The notes under the pieces were generated by a model. The model was not told where the DNA came from and did not search any database. It saw nothing but the letters and a program-made list of their open reading frames with translations. Made by a program: the position numbers and the translations under genes. 41,572 nt of DNA from a virus: positions 1 through 41,572 of IMG/VR virus record IMGVR_UViG_3300032242_001495. One strand, written 5' to 3'. Below, in pieces: positions 31,835 through 39,247 of the stretch. Within the stretch, counting starts at the first letter, position 1, and each line of letters opens with the position of its first letter.

Positions 31835-32496
31835 GCAAACCCGAATACGCAGTCGCGCCGATTGACAGCAAGGACACCTACCCGTACCTGCTTGAAATCC
31901 ACTACGCCAAACGCATACCAGCAATCGCCTACGCATTCGGGCTGTTCTGTGATGGCGAACTGGTCGGCGTGTGCACATTCGGAAGCCCAGCATCGTCCAC
32001 GCTCCAGAAAGGGCTATGTGGACCAGCGCACGCGGACAAAGTACTTGAACTCAACAGGCTGTGCTTGAAGTACAACCGCCCGAACGAAGCGTCCATATTG
32101 GTGGGAGCGTCGCTCAAACGACTGCCCAAGCCGACCGTCGTAGTGAGTTTCGCTGACACGTCGCACAACCACACGGGCGTCGTATACCAAGCGACCAACT
32201 TCATCTACACGGGGCTGACGGTGGCGCGCACGGAATGGGCAGTGAAGGGCTTGGAGCACCTACACAGCCGAGCACTCGGACACATAGCCAAGAAACTCGA
32301 GGGAGACCAGAAAGACCTAGAGAAAATCAAAATGTTATACGGCGACCGCTTCTATTACCGATCCCGTCCGCGCAAGCACAGATACGTGGCGATAATGGCG
32401 TCAAAAACAGACAAGCGGACACTGCTAAAGGCACTCAAATACGAGCCACAGCCGTACCCAAATCAGAACTTGACTGACCTGCAAGTCGTAGGTTAG
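31831..32496 (+). CDS. Mom-like GNAT-fold DNA modification protein
   Basis: It starts with GTG at 31831. The 221-residue protein has the pattern of the Mom family (GNAT superfamily), which in phage Mu adds a methylcarbamoyl group to the exocyclic amine of DNA adenine: E-I-H-Y-A-K-R-I-P, F-G-L-F-C-D-G-E-L-V-G-V, F-G-S-P-A, E-L-N-R-L-C-L, N-E-A-S, V-V-V-S-F-A-D, Y-Q-A-T-N-F-I-Y-T-G and a basic R-P-R-K-H-R-Y segment near the end. Its gene ends 32 bases before purZ and contains the purZ promoter candidate. In a Z genome the target amine could be on 2-aminoadenine. Modification activity is inferred from family resemblance. Confidence 0.72.
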   Translation: MSKPEYAVAPIDSKDTYPYLLEIHYAKRIPAIAYAFGLFCDGELVGVCTFGSPASSTLQKGLCGPAHADKVLELNRLCLKYNRPNEASILVGASLKRLPKPTVVVSFADTSHNHTGVVYQATNFIYTGLTVARTEWAVKGLEHLHSRALGHIAKKLEGDQKDLEKIKMLYGDRFYYRSRPRKHRYVAIMASKTDKRTLLKALKYEPQPYPNQNLTDLQVVG

Positions 32497-32499
32497 AGT
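32470..32499 (+). promoter_or_regulatory. Candidate promoter P8 for purZ
   Basis: TTGACT (32470-32475), 18 bases, TAGAGT (32494-32499). It has the spacing of the other family members but lacks the TG before the -10 box and an intact dyad. It lies in the end of the Mom-like gene, with -10 over its stop codon. A short leader leads to GGAAGG (32513-32518) and the purZ ATG. Confidence 0.45.
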
Positions 32500-32528
32500 A
32501 GAAATCCAAACAGGAAGGTAAGAAACAC

Positions 32529-33566
32529 ATGTCGAAAGTCAGTGTAGTAGTCGGAGGTCAATTCGGCTCAGAAGGTAAGGGCGCAGTCGCTGGACACCTA
32601 AGTCAGGGCGACGATTACAGCGTCATCGGAGTTCGCGTAGCAGGACCAAATGCTGGTCACACCGTCTACGGAAACGGACCAGACGGCGAGGACAACTACG
32701 CGTGGAAACTGCGCACTGTTCCAGTCACAGCCGTAACAAATCCGCTCAGTACGCTCATCATCGCAGCGGGGTCAGAGATTGACTTTGACGTCTTGCGAAG
32801 CGAAATAGACGCGCTGGACAAAGCGGGGTACAACGCAAGCGACCGACTGTTCATCGACCGCGAAGCAACCGTAATCGACGACAAGCACATCAGGATTGAG
32901 CAGACCAACACAATGCACGAACGCCTAGGCTCAACAGCCAAGGGAATCGGAGCAGCGAGAGCAGCGCGCATTATGCGGACCGCTGAACTGTACGGTGGCG
33001 ACGTCGATACAACCGAAATGCTGAACGACAGCCTGAACAGCCCGTTCAACCACATCATCATCGAAGGCACACAAGGCTACGGGCTAGGGTCGCACGCTGG
33101 CTACTACCCATTCTGCACCAGTAGCGACTGCCGAGCCATCGACTTCCTAGCCATGGCAGGAATAAGCCCGTGGCACGCAGAAGTGACCGAACTGGACGTT
33201 TGGGTAGTCGCACGCACTCACCCGATTCGCGTGGCAGGAAATAGCGGTCCTTTGCTCGGAGAGACCAATTGGGAGCAACTAGGGCTACCAGAGGAACGGA
33301 CAACCGTCACCAATAAAGTACGCCGAGTCGGAAAGTTCGACCCTGAACTGGTCGCCGAAGCGGTTCGTGCTAATGGTGGCGCACCTACGGCGCGACTCGC
33401 GCTGACCATGTTTGACTACGTGTTTCCGCATCTCGCGGGTGCTACAATTGTAACGCAAGAAGATGAAGAAGTCGTGTCTTACATTAAAACTATTCAGCAT
33501 ATGACAGGAGCAAGCGTCGCCCTAGTCGGAACAAGCCCGACCACCATGGCGGCTCTTAATTGGTAA
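32529..33566 (+). CDS. purZ: PurZ: N6-succino-2-amino-2'-deoxyadenylate synthase (PurA-like)
   Basis: A 345-residue adenylosuccinate synthetase-like enzyme, much shorter than bacterial PurA (about 430). The P-loop is G-G-Q-F-G-S-E-G-K-G with Ser14 where PurA has its catalytic Asp. As I recall, this Asp-to-Ser change marks PurZ, which joins dGMP and aspartate to make the precursor of 2-aminoadenine deoxynucleotide. Retained: N-A-G-H-T (His44), G-S-T-A-K-G (134-139), E-G-T-Q-G (179-183), Y-P-F-C-T-S-S-D (193-200), R-T-H-P-I-R-V (229-235) and R-R-V-G-K-F-D-P (265-272). It heads an overlapping operon with mazZ and dut. Plain PurA activity on IMP is the alternative, but the Ser14 substitution argues against it. 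Confidence 0.88.
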   Translation: MSKVSVVVGGQFGSEGKGAVAGHLSQGDDYSVIGVRVAGPNAGHTVYGNGPDGEDNYAWKLRTVPVTAVTNPLSTLIIAAGSEIDFDVLRSEIDALDKAGYNASDRLFIDREATVIDDKHIRIEQTNTMHERLGSTAKGIGAARAARIMRTAELYGGDVDTTEMLNDSLNSPFNHIIIEGTQGYGLGSHAGYYPFCTSSDCRAIDFLAMAGISPWHAEVTELDVWVVARTHPIRVAGNSGPLLGETNWEQLGLPEERTTVTNKVRRVGKFDPELVAEAVRANGGAPTARLALTMFDYVFPHLAGATIVTQEDEEVVSYIKTIQHMTGASVALVGTSPTTMAALNW

Positions 33567-33793
33567 TGAGCATAGCATTTCACTGTGATGGACCAGAGTG
33601 CCGAGAGCGCGTGTTCATTAATGAGCCAGATGTTCGGGCATGGCTGGTCCTTACAGATGAAGATGGTGCAGATTTTCATTTCTGCACAGGTTGGCACATG
33701 ACGCGCTGGGGTGCGAGCATGTACGAACCAGAGCAAGAGCAAGAACCCGAGCAAGAAAACGAAAGAGAGGAAGAAGACGATGAGTCTGACTGA
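33566..33793 (+). CDS. Small Cys-rich acidic protein downstream of purZ
   Basis: The ATG at 33566 overlaps the purZ stop (TAATG); the TTG at 33560 is less likely. The 75-residue product has C-D-G-P-E-C (about 8-13), F-C-T-G-W-H (about 41-46) and a long Glu-rich tail. It may bind one zinc. Similar small proteins are common in actinophages. Unknown function. Confidence 0.6.
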   Translation: MSIAFHCDGPECRERVFINEPDVRAWLVLTDEDGADFHFCTGWHMTRWGASMYEPEQEQEPEQENEREEEDDESD

Positions 33794-33866
33794 AATAATG
33801 CCACTCACTGCGCCGAGATTCCCAGACGTGGATGACGACACAGTGTTCGACGGAGAACAGGAATAG
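33780..33866 (+). CDS. Very small acidic protein (28 aa)
   Basis: An ATG at 33780, 14 bases before the end of the previous gene, opens 28 codons to the TAG at 33864-33866, with Pro/Asp-rich content. It has GAAGAAGACG as a weak ribosome site. The gap before mazZ is otherwise unused. It could be a translation-coupling leader for mazZ. Low confidence that the peptide itself matters. Confidence 0.35.
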   Translation: MSLTEIMPLTAPRFPDVDDDTVFDGEQE

Positions 33867-33869
33867 GAA

Positions 33870-34223
33870 ATGATGGAAGGCACAGAGAAAAAAACCGCAA
33901 GACAACTGCGACTCGACGAGTTCGCAGAATGGTGGATAGCAACTTCTGAAGAAGCACTCGACACGATGATGCCGAAAGTGCGAGAGTACGGAAGCACCGA
34001 CCTACAAATCGTAGGCGAAGCCATGATGAAGATGATGCCACAACTCGAAGGCAAAGTCACACCAGCAGAGTTGGGTATCGCGTTTTACCTGCTCGGCAAA
34101 GTCGGTCGTGTAATCGGCGGTTACGTTGACGGACACGCGCCAAGCGACGACACTTGGTACGACATTGAAGTGTACGCAAAGATGGCGCGACGTACGCGTG
34201 AGACAGGGGGCATGTTCCCATGA
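33870..34223 (+). CDS. mazZ: MazZ-like MazG-type nucleotide pyrophosphohydrolase
   Basis: The 117-residue helical protein has the K-V-R-E-Y-G-S-T-D-L stretch (36-45) that MazG-like proteins carry as K-x2-x-Y-G-x2-D-L, a helix with L-G-K-V-G-R-V-I-G-G (74-83) and D-D-T-W-Y-D-I-E-V-Y-A-K-M (93-105), the acidic metal-binding end. MazZ in known Z phages turns dGTP into dGMP, the PurZ substrate, and this gene shares the purZ operon. Start at 33870; a second ATG one codon in is possible. The stop overlaps the next start as ATGA. Family call is by motif and context; nucleotide preference is inferred. Confidence 0.78.
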   Translation: MMEGTEKKTARQLRLDEFAEWWIATSEEALDTMMPKVREYGSTDLQIVGEAMMKMMPQLEGKVTPAELGIAFYLLGKVGRVIGGYVDGHAPSDDTWYDIEVYAKMARRTRETGGMFP

Positions 34224-34630
34224 TGATTTACCTCGCAGGACCAATCGACAACGCAAATATGGCGTGCTTTGAGCAACGCCGACAAATCAAGGACACATTA
34301 AAAACGCTTGACCACGTTGTGTTCGACCCAGCAAGCGCGTGGACCGTGCCGATTAATGCTGAGTTAGACGGCAGATTGCAGGACCTAAACGAAAAAGTCG
34401 TTTTGGCGTGTGACATGGTTGTGGCGTTTTTAGTGCCGAACGTGCTGTCAATCGGCACAGTCATGGAAATCGTCTACGCACACGACATCGGCACGCCAGT
34501 CGTTGTTCATATGCCAGACATCAACCCGAGTTGGGCGTTAGCGTCGCTAGAATCAGTGGTCATTACGCACACTGATACTGAACTAATTGAAGCAGTGCAG
34601 GACGTGATACCGAGAAAAAAACTGTGGTGA
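34220..34630 (+). CDS. Nucleoside 2-deoxyribosyltransferase-like protein
   Basis: The 136-residue protein has the family start Y-L-A-G-P-I-D, a middle helix (E-K-V-V-L-A-C-D-M-V-V-A-F-L) and I-G-T-V-M-E-I-V-Y-A-H with Glu83 at the place of the catalytic Glu. The family breaks or exchanges N-glycosidic bonds of deoxynucleosides or deoxynucleotides (Rcl/DNPH1 acts on dNMPs). It is translationally coupled to mazZ, so it probably acts on the same nucleotide pool. A dAMP- or host-nucleotide-clearing role, in place of DatZ, is speculation. Overlaps the next start as GTGA. Confidence 0.72.
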   Translation: MMIYLAGPIDNANMACFEQRRQIKDTLKTLDHVVFDPASAWTVPINAELDGRLQDLNEKVVLACDMVVAFLVPNVLSIGTVMEIVYAHDIGTPVVVHMPDINPSWALASLESVVITHTDTELIEAVQDVIPRKKLW

Positions 34631-34710
34631 CCGCCCAACAAGCGGTCGCACTGGTGGCGTTAGCGAACCTACTAGCCGTCATACTTTGGATAAACAGGAG
34701 TGGAAAATGA
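34627..34710 (+). CDS. Tiny membrane peptide (27 aa)
   Basis: A GTG start at 34627 overlaps the previous stop (GTGA), and the stop overlaps the next ATG (ATGA at 34707). The peptide is mostly one hydrophobic helix (A-L-V-A-L-A-N-L-L-A-V-I-L-W-I) with a basic end. Coupling on both sides supports translation. Function unknown. Confidence 0.5.
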   Translation: MTAQQAVALVALANLLAVILWINRSGK

Positions 34711-34817
34711 GAGAAGAAATCGAGATTTCGCTGTGTAAGCGACATCACTACAAGGGCGTAGCCCTAGCAATCAACTGCCATGAGTGCAGAGCAGAAGCAG
34801 ATGAGGACCAAGAATGA
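34707..34817 (+). CDS. Tiny Cys/His protein (36 aa)
   Basis: ATGA overlaps at both ends (34707 and 34814) place it firmly in the operon. It has C-K-R-H-H-Y and C-H-E-C, which could bind one zinc, and an acidic end. Function unknown. Confidence 0.5.
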   Translation: MREEIEISLCKRHHYKGVALAINCHECRAEADEDQE

Positions 34818-35230
34818 GTGAGATTCTGTACAAAGGCACAGCACCAACACGTGGCTACCACGACGACGCTGGATTCGACTTGTACGTAAATGGCGACTGG
34901 ACCATCAACCCGCAAGAGTTCGTAGACATCGACCTCAACTGTGCGGTGGCGTTTCCGACTGGCATGTGGGGCTTGCTCACTGGACGGTCGAGCACACTAC
35001 GCAAGCGAGGGCTTTTAGTGGCGCAGGGCGTGATTGACACAGGCTACACAGGACCGCTGTTCGCTGGCGTGTGGAATCTGACAAACGAACCCGTTGTTGT
35101 AACTCATGGAGACCGAATCGCACAGTTGATTCCAATGTACAACGTGGCGCAACTGACTAGTATGATTGAAGCGGTCGAGTTTCCCGAGACACAACGGGGT
35201 GGTAATGGATTCGGCTCAACAGGCACATAG
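34814..35230 (+). CDS. dut: dUTPase (trimeric)
   Basis: All five trimeric dUTPase motifs are present: D-A-G-F-D-L (18-23), G-R-S-S (57-60), G-V-I-D-T-G-Y-T-G (72-80), G-D-R-I-A-Q-L-I (99-106) and R-G-G-N-G-F-G-S-T-G (128-137). Length 138 is normal. It makes dUMP and keeps uracil out of DNA. It is the last nucleotide gene of the operon beginning at purZ. Confidence 0.95.
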   Translation: MSEILYKGTAPTRGYHDDAGFDLYVNGDWTINPQEFVDIDLNCAVAFPTGMWGLLTGRSSTLRKRGLLVAQGVIDTGYTGPLFAGVWNLTNEPVVVTHGDRIAQLIPMYNVAQLTSMIEAVEFPETQRGGNGFGSTGT

Positions 35231-35573
35231 CCAACAAGACAATAACTTTCTGAATGTAGCGATTTGTCACATAGCCGACTTGCGCGAGCAGTTGGACAGT
35301 CTCATACTGAAGCCAGACAACCGTGTTGACGTGTTGATGCTGGACCACGCGATTGAGATTGACCTGCTCGCGCAAAGTTGGTACACGCACGCACGACAGC
35401 ACGCACGACGCAAAAAAATTCGAACAAACGACACATTCAAAGCACTCGAGTGGATAGCGCGCATAGCACTGGAGACCAGCGACTTACATGACGCGATAGT
35501 GGACGCAGTGATTGATTTGCTGTACCGCATACGCAAGTCGCTTGACACGTTGTCTCATACGCTGATTTACTAG
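35205..35573 (+). CDS. Hypothetical protein between dut and terminase
   Basis: The ATG at 35205 follows GGGGTGG and overlaps the dut end by 26 bases; a longer frame from 35166 is less likely. The 122-residue product is helical (I-A-D-L-R-E-Q-L-D-S-L-I, then A-R-Q-H-A-R-R-K-K-I-R, E-W-I-A-R-I-A-L-E-T). It has no HD-domain signature, so it is not an evident DatZ. Unknown; could belong to packaging because it precedes the terminase. Confidence 0.55.
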   Translation: MDSAQQAHSQQDNNFLNVAICHIADLREQLDSLILKPDNRVDVLMLDHAIEIDLLAQSWYTHARQHARRKKIRTNDTFKALEWIARIALETSDLHDAIVDAVIDLLYRIRKSLDTLSHTLIY

Positions 35574-35580
35574 GACCAAC

Positions 35581-36078
35581 ATGAATAACAAACAACGCGC
35601 TGAAAACGCCGAACCGCGAGCGATGAAAGCGATGGCTCTGCGGATTGACGGCTATTCGTACAAGCAAATCGCGGAAGAACTTGGCTACGCAACCGACTCC
35701 GCAGCGTGCGCTGCCGTGCGCAAAATCATCAACTCGACCAAGCGCGAAATGAGTGAAGAACTCAAAGCACTGGAGACCGCTAGGCTAGACGAAGCACTGG
35801 TCATCGCGTGGGAAATCGCACGCAACCCGAAATCCGCTTCACTCACGAAACTGGCTGCGCTAGACCGCGTCATCAAACTGCAAGAGCGACGAACCAAATA
35901 CTACGGGCTGGACCAACCAGACAAACACGAACATATCGTCAGGAGCGAACTTGACAACGAAATCGAGCGACTCATGGCAGAATTGGGACACGTCATCGAA
36001 GAAAATACTGCTCGAGAAACTGCAGGACAAAATGCAGAGTCTCGAGTGGGAACAGACGCTGACCAAACGACGACCTGA
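35581..36078 (+). CDS. Small terminase subunit (probable)
   Basis: The 165-residue protein lies directly before the large terminase. It has an early helix-turn-helix (G-Y-S-Y-K-Q-I-A-E-E-L-G-Y, about 24-36), a long coiled-coil-like helix (E-E-L-K-A-L-E-T-A-R-L-D-E-A-L) and an R-V-I-K-L-Q-E-R-R-T-K-Y-Y-G-L-D segment common in TerS-like proteins. TerS binds the packaging site. Its 3' end overlaps the TerL gene. Role by position plus pattern. Confidence 0.75.
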   Translation: MNNKQRAENAEPRAMKAMALRIDGYSYKQIAEELGYATDSAACAAVRKIINSTKREMSEELKALETARLDEALVIAWEIARNPKSASLTKLAALDRVIKLQERRTKYYGLDQPDKHEHIVRSELDNEIERLMAELGHVIEENTARETAGQNAESRVGTDADQTTT

Positions 36079-37393
36079 GCAAATCGAACCCGAAGGCAAC
36101 TGGAACATCTGGCTGATTAAATCTGGACGTGGCTGGGGCAAAACGTGGACGGGCGCAATCACGCTCATCGACTGGGCGCGCACTAACGCAGGCGAATACG
36201 CTGTGGTGGCGTACAAATACGCGGACGCACGTGACATCTGCGCCGAAGGACCATCAGGCATTCTGCGCCTACTGCCCAAGAGTTGGCTCATCTCGTACAA
36301 CCGCTCACTAGGCGAAATATTCATACGCTGTGCCGACGGCGTGAGCGTGAGCAAGATTCACCTCATCGCTGCCGACAGCCCCGACACAGCCCGCGGTCTC
36401 AACCTCAGTGGGGCGTGGTGCGACGAAGTTGTGAAGTGGCGTTACATTGAGTCGTGGACCGAAGGCTTAGTGCCAGCCGTTCGTATCGGCGAACACCCGC
36501 GTATCGTCGTGACCACAACACCGAAAAGCACACCACTGGTGAAAATGCTCGTCAAGCGCGTACGCGACGAGGACGGCACGCACTACATGACCAGCGGTTC
36601 AACATTCGAGAACTCCGCCAACCTCAGCGAGACCGCACTACTCGAACTGCGCGCTCGATACGAAGGCACACGAATTGGTCGGCAGGAGTTGTACGGCGAA
36701 CTGCTTGAGGACATCGAGGGCGCACTGTGGCGACAATCAGACCTCGACCGCGACCGAGTAAACGAAGTGCCAACCCGTTACTCACGCGTGGTCGTCGCTG
36801 TTGACCCAGCGGCTACCGCTAATGAAGAGAGCGACGAGACAGGCATCGTGGTCGCAGGCAAAGACCCACAAGGACACGGCTACGTCATCGCCGACTACAC
36901 GTGTAAACAGTCACCACTTGAGTGGGCGAAGCGCGTAGTTGAAGCCTACGACGCACACGAAGCGGACGCTGTGGTGGTGGAAGTCAACAACGGTGGCGAC
37001 ATGATTCCGACGCTACTGCGACAAGTGCGCCCGAGCCTGCCCATTCGCGAAGTTCGTGCGACCCGTGGCAAAAAACTACGAGCCGAACCAATCGCAGCGA
37101 TGTACGAGCAAGGGCGCATTCATCACGTCGGGTTCTTTGAGCAACTCGAGGAACAAATGACATCGTGGACACCTGACGACCCTAAATCGCCCGACCGCGT
37201 TGATGCGATGGTTTGGGCGTTGACAGACCTCATGGTAGGCTCTAGCATAACGGGCTACTTGAGTCTGTTGGCTACTTGGTGCGACACCTGCAACTTGCCG
37301 ATGCCAAAAACAACACCCGTCTGCACGTCTTGTGGTGGTAAACTTGAATCACCTGAGTCTGACCAGCATGTTCTAACAACTATAGGAGCGTAA
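35951..37393 (+). CDS. terL: Large terminase subunit
   Basis: It has the ATPase and nuclease motifs of phage terminases: K-S-G-R-G-W-G-K-T (Walker A, residues 57-65), G-A-W-C-D-E-V (Walker B), V-V-A-V-D-P-A-A (first nuclease Asp), A-V-V-V-E-V-N-N-G-G-D-M and P-D-R-V-D-A-M-V-W-A (last nuclease Asp). The last ~40 residues add C-D-T-C ... C-T-S-C-G, a zinc ribbon not usual in TerL. Two starts are possible: TTG at 35951 with AGGAG upstream, or ATG at 36032; the first is used here. It powers DNA packaging into the prohead through the portal. Confidence 0.9.
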   Translation: MTTKSSDSWQNWDTSSKKILLEKLQDKMQSLEWEQTLTKRRPEQIEPEGNWNIWLIKSGRGWGKTWTGAITLIDWARTNAGEYAVVAYKYADARDICAEGPSGILRLLPKSWLISYNRSLGEIFIRCADGVSVSKIHLIAADSPDTARGLNLSGAWCDEVVKWRYIESWTEGLVPAVRIGEHPRIVVTTTPKSTPLVKMLVKRVRDEDGTHYMTSGSTFENSANLSETALLELRARYEGTRIGRQELYGELLEDIEGALWRQSDLDRDRVNEVPTRYSRVVVAVDPAATANEESDETGIVVAGKDPQGHGYVIADYTCKQSPLEWAKRVVEAYDAHEADAVVVEVNNGGDMIPTLLRQVRPSLPIREVRATRGKKLRAEPIAAMYEQGRIHHVGFFEQLEEQMTSWTPDDPKSPDRVDAMVWALTDLMVGSSITGYLSLLATWCDTCNLPMPKTTPVCTSCGGKLESPESDQHVLTTIGA

Positions 37394-39247
37394 GTGGCTA
37401 TATTGCCTTGGAAGCGCAACATCGAAAAATCCGCGCCGTTACTGCCTGCAGGAGCGCAAGTACAACAGTTCTCGCCCGAGGAATTGGCTGGTATAGCGAA
37501 CCAACTTTACGGGGCTGGCGCATTTGAAGCACTTGCCCGTCAAGCGTATTTGCCTAGTGTGCCGTTTGGACCGAGCAGTCCACTCACGCCGTCAGCCATC
37601 AACCCTGTTGGCGACGACGGACGACCAGACCCACGACGCTGGGAATATCCAGTCGCGTGGAACATTTTTGTCACCGAACAGCGCGCAGTCTCATGGAAGA
37701 CCCTGCGCGCAGCGAGTGACCAAATTGACATTATACGCCGTTGCGTTGAGGTCATTAAGAACAAAGTCAGCGGAATGAACTGGGACATCACGTTCACCGA
37801 ATCAGCGTCCGACAGTATTTCGGCAAGTGGCGGAAAAGACCACCTGCGAGCGATGCAGGAAGCACGCGACAAGTTTACGCCCGACATCGCACGCTTGCGC
37901 GAGTTCTGGCAAACACCCGACCGAATCAACGGCTTGTCATTCAAAGATTGGTTGGTGATGGCGTTAGAAGAGAACATCGTCCTTGACGCTTTGTCCATCT
38001 ACCCGCATCCAGACATGAAGGGCGACCTGCACTCGCTCGAAATCCTAGACGGTTCAACTATCAAGCCCTTGCTAGATGACCGCGGTATGCGACCGCAACA
38101 GCCCTTCCCCGCCTATCAGCAAATCCTGTACGGATTCCCACGCGGTGAGTTCCTAGCGAACAACGAAGACACTGGACAAGACGGCAACTACAACGCCGAC
38201 GAATTAATTTATTTGGTGCGCAACCGAAGGACCTTCACGCCATACGGCTACAGTGCAGTCGAGCGTGCGCTTCCATTGGCGGACATTTACCTGCGTCGCC
38301 AGCAGTGGCTACGCGCTGAGTTCACCGACGGCGTCATGCCAGACTTGATGTTTTTAGCGAACGAAGTATTCGGCTCAAACCCCGATTTGCTACGCGCTTG
38401 GGAGAACGTGTTCAACGACGATTTGGCTGGACAGACCGAACAGCGCAAACGCGCTCGTATCATTCCAGACGGCTTAGTCCCACATGAGATGAGCGGTCAT
38501 TCGGAGAAGTTCGCACCACATCTCGACGAGTACCTCATCAAAGGCATTTGTGGACACTTCGGCGTGATGCCTTCCGAAATCGGCTTCACCCCCTCATCTG
38601 GACTAGGTGGCGCAGGTCATCAAAAGGGCGAAGCAGAATCGGGCGGACAGATTGGTCTCGACCCGTTGATTGCTTGGTTAGAACACATGCTGTCAGACAT
38701 CTCGTACAAGTACCTCGGCATGCCACGCGAGTTGTGTTTCCAGTTTGATGGCGGTCGTGCTTCTGACACCGAATCCGCAGCGAAACGTCGCGATACTGAA
38801 CTTAAGAACGGCACGCGCTCAATCAACGAAGCGCGAGCCGAGTTGGGTCTGCCGTTGCTGGACGCCCCCGAAGCAGACAGCCCGATGTTGGTCACTGCTG
38901 GCGGTTTGTTCTTTGTCACGCCCGACGGTCTCGAAAACGCCAGTGCCCCACAAGGGCAAGAAAGCCCCACGGGAGACACGGGAGACGCTGAGGGGGCTAA
39001 CACACCCCCGAAGGACGGGAACGCCTCGGAGACCCCACCGAAGCCCTCGGAGACCCCATCTGACCAACCGTCCCCCAAGGACGAAGTCAAAGCGTTCCTC
39101 AAGTGGGCAAAGAAAGGCAACTTCGAACGCGAGTTCGAGTTCGCCAGCCTTGACCCCGTGACCGCCAGCGCGTTCAACCGAGCAGCCCTAACAAACGACC
39201 AAGAGATGGTGAAGTCGCTCGCTGACGTGGTGCTAAAAAAAGCATAG
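37394..39247 (+). CDS. Portal protein, possibly extended by -1 frameshift
   Basis: It starts with GTG immediately after the terminase stop. The 617-residue protein has the portal core: helical R-A-A-S-D-Q-I-D-I-I-R-R-C-V-E-V-I-K-N, G-M-N-W-D-I-T, a mid region with E-N-I-V-L-D-A-L-S-I-Y, Y-L-V-R-N-R-R-T-F-T-P-Y-G-Y-S-A-V-E-R, and a later helix with D-T-E-S-A-A-K-R-R-D-T. A long Pro/Thr/Glu linker (about 510-565) precedes a helical end. Its last codons run over an A7 slippery site (39235-39241), so some ribosomes may continue into the MuF-like gene. Confidence 0.88.
   Translation: MAILPWKRNIEKSAPLLPAGAQVQQFSPEELAGIANQLYGAGAFEALARQAYLPSVPFGPSSPLTPSAINPVGDDGRPDPRRWEYPVAWNIFVTEQRAVSWKTLRAASDQIDIIRRCVEVIKNKVSGMNWDITFTESASDSISASGGKDHLRAMQEARDKFTPDIARLREFWQTPDRINGLSFKDWLVMALEENIVLDALSIYPHPDMKGDLHSLEILDGSTIKPLLDDRGMRPQQPFPAYQQILYGFPRGEFLANNEDTGQDGNYNADELIYLVRNRRTFTPYGYSAVERALPLADIYLRRQQWLRAEFTDGVMPDLMFLANEVFGSNPDLLRAWENVFNDDLAGQTEQRKRARIIPDGLVPHEMSGHSEKFAPHLDEYLIKGICGHFGVMPSEIGFTPSSGLGGAGHQKGEAESGGQIGLDPLIAWLEHMLSDISYKYLGMPRELCFQFDGGRASDTESAAKRRDTELKNGTRSINEARAELGLPLLDAPEADSPMLVTAGGLFFVTPDGLENASAPQGQESPTGDTGDAEGANTPPKDGNASETPPKPSETPSDQPSPKDEVKAFLKWAKKGNFEREFEFASLDPVTASAFNRAALTNDQEMVKSLADVVLKKA
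39235..39241 (+). promoter_or_regulatory. Candidate -1 frameshift site (A AAA AAA) joining portal and MuF
   Basis: In the portal frame the bases read CTA-AAA-AAA-GCA-TAG, a perfect X-XXY-YYZ heptamer one codon before the stop. Slipping back one base enters the MuF frame, which is open from 39226 and has no ATG, GTG or TTG until 39334. A homopolymer sequencing error would give the same picture. Confidence 0.55.

Noticed and set aside
32529-33566. Ordinary adenylosuccinate synthetase (PurA) for AMP synthesis
   Set aside because: Ser14 replaces the catalytic Asp, the protein is about 85 residues shorter than bacterial PurA, and the MazG-like neighbour and PolA-type polymerase fit PurZ. It is still kept as the main alternative.
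35205-35573. DatZ-like HD-domain dATPase
   Set aside because: Isolated L-D-H-A and L-H-D-A strings look suggestive, but the spacing and the paired H...HD...D pattern are missing.
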